DNA of 30,730 nucleotides, taken from contig DJPV01000010.1 of assembly GCA_002437435.1 (NCBI GenBank), forward strand, positions 1 to 30,730. Direction: 5' to 3'. The first letter of the stretch is position 1; every line of letters starts with the position of its first letter. Positions 24,966 through 30,730 of the stretch are shown piece after piece. The DNA comes from Lachnospiraceae bacterium UBA6403. GTDB taxonomy: Bacteria > Bacillota > Clostridia > Lachnospirales > Lachnospiraceae. Under the pieces are notes generated by a model. It was not told the DNA's origin. It did not search any database and saw only the letters and a list, made by a program, of their open reading frames with translations. Made by a program: the position numbers and the translations under genes.

Positions 24966-26276
24966 ATGGAAAATTACACAACACAAATGGACGCAGCCAG
25001 AAAAGGAATCATCACTCCGCAGATGAAGATCGTAGCGGAAAAGGAACATATGGCTGTCGAGGCGCTCAGGAATTTAGTTGCAAAGGGACAGGTTGCCATC
25101 TGTGCAAATAAGAAACATACTTGTCTGAATCCTGAAGGTGTCGGCAGTATGCTGCGTACCAAAATTAATGTAAACCTTGGAGTATCCAGAGACTGCAAGG
25201 ACTATAACATTGAGATGGAAAAAGTAATGAGCGCAGTTAATATGGGCGCTGAAGCGATCATGGATCTGTCCAGTCATGGAAATACACAACCATTCCGTCA
25301 GAAGCTGACAAGCGAATGTCCTGCTATGATTGGTACGGTTCCAATCTATGACAGTGTTATCCACTATCAGCGCGATCTTGCAGAGCTGACAGCAAAGGAT
25401 TTCATCGATGTTGTCCGTCTTCATGCAGAAGATGGTGTTGACTTTGTAACCTTACACTGTGGAATTACAAGAAAAACGATCGATCAGATTAAGAAACATA
25501 AACGTAAAATGAACATCGTAAGCCGGGGCGGAAGCCTTGTATTTGCATGGATGAGTATGACCGGTCAGGAAAACCCATTCTATGAATATTTCGATGAGAT
25601 CTTAGATATCTGTGAGGAACATGATGTTACGATCTCCCTCGGAGATGCATGCCGTCCGGGCTGTCTGGCAGATGCAACTGACGTGTGCCAGATTGAAGAA
25701 CTGGTACGTCTGGGTGAGCTGACAAAGCGTGCCTGGGCACACAATGTACAGGTTATGGTGGAAGGTCCCGGTCATGTACCACTTAACCAGATCGCTGCAA
25801 ACATGGAAGTCCAGAAGACCTTATGTATGGGCGCACCATTCTATGTTCTCGGACCTCTGGTTACAGATATCGCTCCTGGCTATGATCATATCACCAGCGC
25901 GATCGGTGGTGCTGTTGCTGCCATGAACGGAGCTGCTTTCTTATGCTATGTTACACCAGCCGAGCATCTTGCACTTCCAAATGTAGATGATGTAAAACAG
26001 GGTATCATCGCATCGAAGATCGCTGCTCATGCAGCCGACATCGCAAAGGGTATTCCGGGTGCAAGAGATATCGATGATAAGATGGCGGATGCCAGACGTG
26101 TCCTTGACTGGGATGCACAGTATGCCTGTGCGCTTGATCCTGCGACAGCCAAGGCAATCCGTGACAGCCGTATGCCGGAGGATGACCACTCCGACACCTG
26201 CAGTATGTGCGGCAAATTCTGTGCTGTCCGCAGCATGAACAAGGCTCTCGCCGACGAGTACATCGACATTCTGTAA
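24966..26276 (+). CDS. thiC: Phosphomethylpyrimidine synthase ThiC
   Basis: Radical SAM enzyme that rearranges aminoimidazole ribotide to the hydroxymethylpyrimidine phosphate of thiamine. The 436-residue length matches the shorter ThiC form of anaerobes. Substrate and metal motifs are clear ([60 protein letters not shown]). The C-terminal cluster motif CX2CX4C is in [20 protein letters not shown] precedes the ATG by about five bases. No other thiamine gene follows; after the stop comes element C. Expression is under the TPP riboswitch. Confidence 0.97.
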   Translation: MENYTTQMDAARKGIITPQMKIVAEKEHMAVEALRNLVAKGQVAICANKKHTCLNPEGVGSMLRTKINVNLGVSRDCKDYNIEMEKVMSAVNMGAEAIMDLSSHGNTQPFRQKLTSECPAMIGTVPIYDSVIHYQRDLAELTAKDFIDVVRLHAEDGVDFVTLHCGITRKTIDQIKKHKRKMNIVSRGGSLVFAWMSMTGQENPFYEYFDEILDICEEHDVTISLGDACRPGCLADATDVCQIEELVRLGELTKRAWAHNVQVMVEGPGHVPLNQIAANMEVQKTLCMGAPFYVLGPLVTDIAPGYDHITSAIGGAVAAMNGAAFLCYVTPAEHLALPNVDDVKQGIIASKIAAHAADIAKGIPGARDIDDKMADARRVLDWDAQYACALDPATAKAIRDSRMPEDDHSDTCSMCGKFCAVRSMNKALADEYIDIL

Positions 26277-26278
26277 TA

Positions 26279-26474
26279 CAGACGCAAATAAGACTGGCTC
26301 TATGTATTATCGTAACTAAATTTTCTACCAGAATACACATGTCTGATTTGCTCATGCTCCTGTGCCAACTCGTCCTTCGGACTCAAACAGGCATCCGCAT
26401 TCGTTGACAATGTGTATTCTATTGACGAAAATTCAGCAATCGACAATAACATAGAGCCAGTCTTATTTGCTGTC
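26279..26474. repeat. Long inverted-repeat element C behind thiC
   Basis: Left arm 26279-26341 and right arm 26408-26474 are reverse complements over about 62 bp with a few gaps: GCAAATAAGACTGGCTCTAT is shared exactly, then AATTTTC and AGAATACACAT. It begins three bases after the thiC stop codon. The middle is a copy of the nested hairpin core (26350-26404). No ORF or transposase is present. The arms bear no resemblance to those of A, B or D apart from the core-proximal TCTGATTTG and TGACAATGTG. Confidence 0.88.
26350..26404 (+). other. Nested hairpin core of element C
   Basis: Outer stem GCTCATGC/GCATTCGT (6 of 8 pairs including one G-T), stem CCTGT/ACAGG (26359-26363, 26387-26391), fixed GCCAACTC and TCA, and apical hairpin GTCC-TTC-GGAC. 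The apical stem differs from A and D on both strands in a compensating way. Confidence 0.65.
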
Positions 26475-26546
26475 TTACATCTAAACTCTCAATGACTTCT
26501 TTTTAATTTCTCTATTTTATTTTTATTCCGTTATTGCATCTGCTCT

Positions 26547-26590
26547 TTGGGGAACAAATTACATGATAATTACAGCCAAATGTTCCCCAA
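26547..26590. other. Hairpin with 10-bp perfect stem downstream of element C
   Basis: TTGGGGAACA (26547-26556) and TGTTCCCCAA (26581-26590) enclose 24 nt. No T-tract follows on either strand, so it is a poor terminator. It may be the end pair of a small mobile remnant or an mRNA 3' stabiliser. The stretch 26475-26546 shows nothing else. Confidence 0.5.
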
Positions 26591-26615
26591 TTATAAAAAT
26601 CTACCTAACCTACAC

Positions 26616-27989
26616 TTAATCAAAATAGCAAGAAAACATCTGCCACCTGCAAGATTGTTGCATTGCAGGTGGCAGGTACTTGCGGATCAGACCGCAGATG
26701 GTTTCGATGTCGATCGGCTTCATGATATAGTCATTCATGCCACAGTCAAGCAGCCGTTCCCGTACACCGGCAACTGCATCGGCAGTAATAGCTATGATCG
26801 GTACATTCTGGTTGGCATTTCCTTCCATGCGGCGGATGTAGATCGTCGCTTCCTCTCCGTTCATCACTGGCATATGGCTGTCCACATCGATCGTGCCGTC
26901 CATCTGATCAATATAATATTTGCTGATCGCAAGTCCGATGCCGAATTCTTCTTTTCCATGATTCTTCTCTGCATCAAACTGGCTGTACATCGTAAACAGC
27001 TTATCCATATCCTCTGACTGGATTCCGTATATTTGATCGCATTCGATGCAAGATTTAACATGACCTGTTCGATCCTGACAGAATCGCCCTCTAATACCTC
27101 CGGCATATTCTTCTGTATATGATAATAAATCGGTACTTTTCCCTCGATATTTCTGGCATCAATGATCGCCATGATATCATTTACAAAGCTGTTCGTCGTA
27201 TAAGTATCCAGAATAATTGTCAGCTTGCCTGCTTCTATCTTGGACAGATCCAAAATATCATTCACGATCTCAAACAGGCTGACAGAGGATGACTTTATGA
27301 TTGAAACGCACTTTCTCAGGTTATCATCCATATCCTCCCGGAGTGCCACATCTGCCATTCCGATAATTGCATTCATCAGGGTACGAAGCTCATGCGACAT
27401 CGTGGACAGGAAACGGGTCTTTATCCGATTCTCCTCTTCCGCACTGTAGCGGTCTTCCATGATTTGTCTTGTACGTTTTACCAGATAATATAAAATGGTA
27501 TTAATAAAATGATATATTCGATGGTAAATCCTGCCAGATAGGCAACGAAAATCTTAAAATGAGACATTCCCTCATAGACAACTATGAATTTGTTCGCTGA
27601 ATTAATATAGACAGCAATCACCATAATGATATACGAAAATATGCCGCTTTGTATAACCAGCTTCGTATCAAAATAAAGACAACTGAATATTGGAACAAGT
27701 GCATATGTCATATAGATACCGATACGGTTATTCATTCCGAGAACACCGATAAAGATCGATAGCGTAATGAGCATATAGTAAACCATCACCCGGTCCGGCA
27801 GAATACGCATCAGCAGACTAGGGCTGATCGTAACAACAAGTCCTGCGATCAGAATGATCAACGTATATTTACTTCCGAACTCAAAAAAGCCAACATACGA
27901 ACCTATAGCCACAAGTACGATGACTATGCTACACACGGCAAATATCTTTGCAATGATCTGATTGACCTGTTTTGTATTTTTTCAAACAT
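26616..27989 (-). pseudogene. Decayed hybrid histidine kinase with frameshifts and deletions
   Basis: Remains of a membrane hybrid sensor kinase. An ATG at 27989 starts MFEKIQN, then the frame shifts within about 10 codons into an open frame of at least four membrane segments that stops at 27478. A one-base shift there leads to KRTRQIMED and a dimerisation domain with the phospho-His region FLSTMSHELRTLMNAIIGM (about 27360-27420). After MLNLASNAIKYT a deletion of roughly 50 codons plus a frameshift (near 27030) removes the DxGxG ATP motif and resumes at GIQSEDMDKLFTMYSQFD. After DQMDGTIDV a second large deletion (near 26880) joins directly to the receiver at DSHMPVMNGEEAT. The receiver end KPIDIETICGLIRKYLP remains and reads on through the terminator. 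It cannot make a working kinase. Confidence 0.9.
26640..26675 (-). terminator. Terminator hairpin of the decayed histidine kinase
   Basis: A 13-bp stem CTGCCACCTGCAA (26640-26652) with TTGCAGGTGGCAG (26663-26675), followed on the minus strand by ATGTTTTCTTGCTATTTTG. The broken reading frame now runs through it. Confidence 0.65.
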
Positions 27990-28045
27990 ACTGTTTTTTC
28001 TTTTCTAAAAAGCCTCTCCCGTGTTTGCGCCCCAATTATACGCAT

Positions 28046-29098
28046 TTATCTTTTCTTATCATACAACGGATGATCGCCACGGTCAACCACAACCTTATAT
28101 CCAATTCCCTGCATTCTCCGCATCATACAGCCACAGCACTCCGATGCTTCTTCTCCGGTGCAGATCTTGTTATCATACAACAGATATTTCTGCCTGACAC
28201 CGACCGGTGACAGATTCGGCATCACGACATTTGCTCCCGCAAGGATTCCCTTCTCCCTGCCAAGCGGATGGATCGTGCCAAGTGCTGTCGTCGCCGGAAG
28301 AAGCACTGTCGGATGAATCAACCGGATAATTGACAACAATCGCAGCGTCATCTCAAGTGTTCCGGCAGACTCTTTTCCAAATGGTGTGTCTGTCTGCGGA
28401 ATAAAAGGCCCGATTCCACACATTTCCGGTTCCAGTTCTTTAATCAGACAGAGATCCTCATATAAGGTATCAACAGTCTGATACGGTGAACCAACCATGA
28501 AACCACATCCGGTCTGATAGCCGATCTCCTTCAGATCATGGAGACACCGGATCCGGTTATCAAATGACATTTCTTTCGGATGCAGCTTCTCATAGTGTGC
28601 CTTATCCGCTGTCTCATGGCGAAGCAGATAACGTTCTGCCCCGGCAGCAAAATACCGCTCGTAGGCTTCCCTGCTTTTCTCTCCGATCGACAACGTGACC
28701 GCACAGTCCGGATGCTGCTTTTTGATCTCTGATACAATCTCACAGATCCGGTCATCGGTATAAAAAGGATCTTCACCACCCTGTAATACAAACGTGCGAA
28801 AACCAAGCCGATATCCACTCTGACAGCAGTCAAGTATCTGTTCCTTGGTCAGTCGATACCGATCCACATGGCAGTTATCTCTTCGTATCCCACAATAAAT
28901 ACAGTTATTCTTACAGTAGTTTGTGAACTCGATCAAGCCCCGCATATAGACCTTATTTCCATATACCTTCTGTGCTTTTGCTCTGGCACATGCCATCAAT
29001 TCTTCGATCATTTCCTGATCATCTGTTTCCAGCAAAAGCCGCAGCTGTTCTCTGGTAATATTCTGTTTTTCCTGAATCTCTGTTATGAGTGTTTGCAT
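28046..29098 (-). CDS. hydE: [FeFe]-hydrogenase maturation radical SAM enzyme HydE
   Basis: Radical SAM enzyme that processes the HydG-derived Fe(CO)2CN complex on the way to the 2Fe subcluster. The CxxxCxxC motif is in NYCKNNCIYCGIRRDN. The following FRTFVLQGGEDPFY and the GFMVGSPYQTVDTLYEDL segments match HydE rather than biotin synthase. Three C-terminal Cys (ECCGCM) recall the optional second cluster site of some HydE proteins, though spacing differs from the usual CX7CX2C. The frame opens with GTG at 29140, but ATG 29098 has AGGATGG about nine bases upstream and gives a 350-residue protein of normal length. It lies alone, about 21 kb from hydG-hydF, next to a dead kinase gene. Confidence 0.93.
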   Translation of the reverse strand: MQTLITEIQEKQNITREQLRLLLETDDQEMIEELMACARAKAQKVYGNKVYMRGLIEFTNYCKNNCIYCGIRRDNCHVDRYRLTKEQILDCCQSGYRLGFRTFVLQGGEDPFYTDDRICEIVSEIKKQHPDCAVTLSIGEKSREAYERYFAAGAERYLLRHETADKAHYEKLHPKEMSFDNRIRCLHDLKEIGYQTGCGFMVGSPYQTVDTLYEDLCLIKELEPEMCGIGPFIPQTDTPFGKESAGTLEMTLRLLSIIRLIHPTVLLPATTALGTIHPLGREKGILAGANVVMPNLSPVGVRQKYLLYDNKICTGEEASECCGCMMRRMQGIGYKVVVDRGDHPLYDKKR

Positions 29099-29291
29099 AT
29101 ACGGTTTCCATCCTGTCTTTACATATAAGTAGTTTATCACATTTTACTCTTATACAACATCCACATTTCCGGATTGAACGCAAACGATGCAAAAAAAGTT
29201 CAAAGATATTGCATTTCTGTGTCGGTTTTTATACAAAAATGATGCATTTCAAATATATGCTTATTACATCAAATAAATGAACAACCGCTCA

Positions 29292-29331
29292 TGCCCGGGC
29301 AGCGAGTTTCGACAACAGACACTGTGTCTGT
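29292..29331. promoter_or_regulatory. Two dyads upstream of the racemase gene
   Basis: A perfect 10-bp palindrome TGCCCGGGCA (29292-29301), GC-rich against an AT-rich surround. Then ACAGACAC (29315-29322), T, GTGTCTGT (29324-29331), a perfect 17-bp dyad. The loop is too short for a hairpin, so the second is more likely a dimer-protein operator. No clear promoter was identified in 29099-29357. Confidence 0.4.
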
Positions 29332-29357
29332 AGATGACCAAGGAGATAAATACTTAC

Positions 29358-30479
29358 ATGAAACTGGAGGAACTTGAGGACATGACAACTCTTACAATCA
29401 AAACAAATGCACTGGATAACAATATACGGATCATCAAACGTCTGGCAAATGGCGCAAAGGTCATAGCAGTATTAAAGGGGAACGCTTATGGGCTTGGACT
29501 TACAAAATTTGCATCGTTCTTACAATCAAAGGGTATTGATAACTATGGTGTAACGGAGCTGTCAGATGCTGTTACCTTACGCAAAAATGGCATCATGGGA
29601 AACATTCTGCTGATGACCCCATTATATAACTCAGAAGATATCGCGACTGCGATCGAACACGATATTACACTCAGCATCACAAGTACTGACTGTGCGCATG
29701 TGATCGATGAAACAGCCGCCTGCATGAACCATCCGACAGTCAATGCTCATCTTTGCATTGACACCGGATTTGGCAGATATGGTTTCTTATGTTCCGAAGA
29801 AAAACAGATCGTCGATACCGTACAGTCACTAAAGCATGTACGAATCACAGGTATCTTCTCTCATTTTCATGCGGCTGCATGCAGAAATGAATACTATGTG
29901 AAGAAACAGTTTCAGGATTTCACCAACCTCTGTGACACGCTCCGAAAAGATGGCATTCCGGTAGGTATCCGTCACATCTCATCGTCAACCTCGATGATAA
30001 AATATCCATCCATGAACTTAGATGCCATCCGCATCGGCTCTGCCTTTCTTGGCAGACTTGCGGTTTCAAATGATTATGGCTTTCATGAGGTCTGCAATCT
30101 GTCAGCCTGTGTCGATGATATCTACGAACTGCCTGCCGGTCACAACATCGGCTATGGTCACAGCTTCAAACTGTCACATAACGCAAGGACAGCCGTTATC
30201 TCTGCCGGATATTACCATGGGCTTGGCATGGAGCGTCACACTGATTCCCGGACAAATTTCTTCTCTCCAATCCGTATTTATTATAAATTAAAAGGTACAT
30301 TCCACAAAAAAGCACCAGTTGCCTGTTTCAAAAACCGCAAGCTGCCGGTATTAGGCCAGATCAGTATGAACTCTGTGATCGTAGATACAACGGGCTGCAA
30401 TATCTCGGTCGGCGATACCGTTACATTTCCGATCAACCCGATCTTCGTCAACAGCGCCGTTCCGCGAGTGTATATGTAA
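29358..30479 (+). CDS. Alanine racemase family protein (VanT-like end)
   Basis: PLP enzyme of the alanine racemase fold, 373 residues from this start. The PLP lysine is K40 in AVLKGNAYGLG (usual AVVKADAYGHG). Other family motifs are present: DTGFGRYGF, HISSSTS, the IRIGSAFLG arginine and the second-domain AGYYHGLG, whose first Tyr would be the catalytic Tyr. The active-site CMDQ-type motif reads SMNS. The C-terminal NPIFVNSAVPRVY resembles VanT-type serine/alanine racemases. Starts at 29334 and 29382 are also possible; 29358 places the lysine at the canonical position. The changed motifs leave the substrate open. A direct repeat covers its last codons and stop. Confidence 0.85.
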   Translation: MKLEELEDMTTLTIKTNALDNNIRIIKRLANGAKVIAVLKGNAYGLGLTKFASFLQSKGIDNYGVTELSDAVTLRKNGIMGNILLMTPLYNSEDIATAIEHDITLSITSTDCAHVIDETAACMNHPTVNAHLCIDTGFGRYGFLCSEEKQIVDTVQSLKHVRITGIFSHFHAAACRNEYYVKKQFQDFTNLCDTLRKDGIPVGIRHISSSTSMIKYPSMNLDAIRIGSAFLGRLAVSNDYGFHEVCNLSACVDDIYELPAGHNIGYGHSFKLSHNARTAVISAGYYHGLGMERHTDSRTNFFSPIRIYYKLKGTFHKKAPVACFKNRKLPVLGQISMNSVIVDTTGCNISVGDTVTFPINPIFVNSAVPRVYM

Positions 30480-30546
30480 CCTGTCTCTTGTTGTCCGGTA
30501 TACTACTGATACACAGGTGTATATGTATCCTGTCTCTTGTTGTCCG
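30468..30546 (+). repeat. Direct repeat covering the racemase stop codon
   Basis: Two 30-bp copies, 30468-30497 and 30517-30546, offset by 49 bp, one mismatch. The first includes the stop codon (TATATGTAACC) and the second has TATATGTATCC, which is not a stop. The duplication links the gene end with the left edge of element D. Confidence 0.8.
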
Positions 30547-30730
30547 AGCTGCTGCCGATACACTTTGTACTGTCGTTTGCTTTTTTTCGTTATGAGATGC
30601 AAATTGTCAGCGAATGCGGGTGCCTGTATGAGCCTGAAAGGCGAGTTGGCACAGGAGCATGAGCAAATCAGACATTTGCAGCGAATAGAAAAAAACAAGA
30701 CATACAAAGTGTACCGGCAGCAGCCCGGAC
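30542..30730. repeat. Long inverted-repeat element D, cut by the window end
   Basis: The left arm from 30542 and right arm to 30730 are reverse complements: GTCCGAGCTGCTGCCGATAC on the left against GTCCGGGCTGCTGCCGGTAC from the right end. Matching CACTTTGTA and a T-run opposite an A-run follow. It contains the nested hairpin core in reverse orientation (30610-30664). The arms still match at the last base, so the element continues outside the window. It starts about 60 bp behind the racemase stop. Confidence 0.85.
30610..30664 (-). other. Nested hairpin core of element D (reversed)
   Basis: On the minus strand: outer stem GCTCATGC/GCATTCGC (6 of 8 pairs), stem CCTGT/ACAGG, fixed GCCAACTC and TCA, apical hairpin GCCT-TTC-AGGC. 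The flanking TCTGATTTG is shared with element C. Confidence 0.65.

Noticed and set aside
24811..25026. Small protein gene over the TPP riboswitch
   Set aside because: The frame covers conserved riboswitch and terminator bases and ends inside thiC; no coding support.
26547..27017. Plus-strand open frame of 156 codons
   Set aside because: It lies opposite the decayed histidine kinase, whose recognisable domains read on the minus strand; no ribosome site or family features.

Overview
The window looks like chromosome of an anaerobic gut-type Clostridia, most likely Lachnospiraceae. The support is AT-leaning sequence with strong AGGAGG-type ribosome sites, [FeFe]-hydrogenase maturases, an oxygen-sensitive ThiC, a two-gene minimal SUF system, CIRCE heat-shock control and choline-binding-type wall repeats. 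No phage, plasmid, CRISPR, rRNA or tRNA was found, and there is no intact transposase gene.

Layout. Positions 65-7164 (minus strand) hold hydG, hydF, nadE and a two-gene ABC-2 exporter, read leftward from a good promoter at 7296-7324. Positions 7423-11446 (minus) hold a ZIP metal transporter, an SNF sodium symporter with a structured leader, and a MATE efflux protein. A secreted NodB-type deacetylase with wall-binding repeats follows on the plus strand (11753-13255). Positions 13573-18552 (minus) hold purC, SufB/D-like and SufC proteins, a small membrane protein and a membrane-anchored Ser/Thr kinase. The kinase is divergent from an XRE-like regulator and a LUD-domain protein. hsp20 (with a CIRCE operator), a ketopantoate-reductase-family gene and an AraC regulator follow on the minus strand. 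The AraC gene is divergent from an epimerase plus GH26 mannanase pair. A promoter, TPP riboswitch and terminator precede thiC. After it come a decayed hybrid histidine kinase, hydE (minus) and an alanine-racemase-family gene (plus).

How genes work together. HydE, HydF and HydG jointly build the H-cluster of [FeFe]-hydrogenase, but hydE lies 21 kb from hydFG and no hydrogenase structural gene is in view. The epimerase and GH26 pair suggests intracellular use of beta-mannan oligosaccharides under AraC control, although the epimerase seems to have lost an active-site segment.

The most unusual signal is non-coding. Four long inverted-repeat elements (A 16341-16698, B 19753-19975, C 26279-26474, D from 30542 past the window end) lie close behind gene stop codons. 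Their outer arms are unrelated between elements but self-complementary within each. Inside sit two conserved structured modules. One is a nested hairpin core (A, C, D) and the other is an internal-loop motif (twice in A, once reversed in B). In both, paired positions change in compensating ways while loop bases stay fixed. I could not assign them to a named family.
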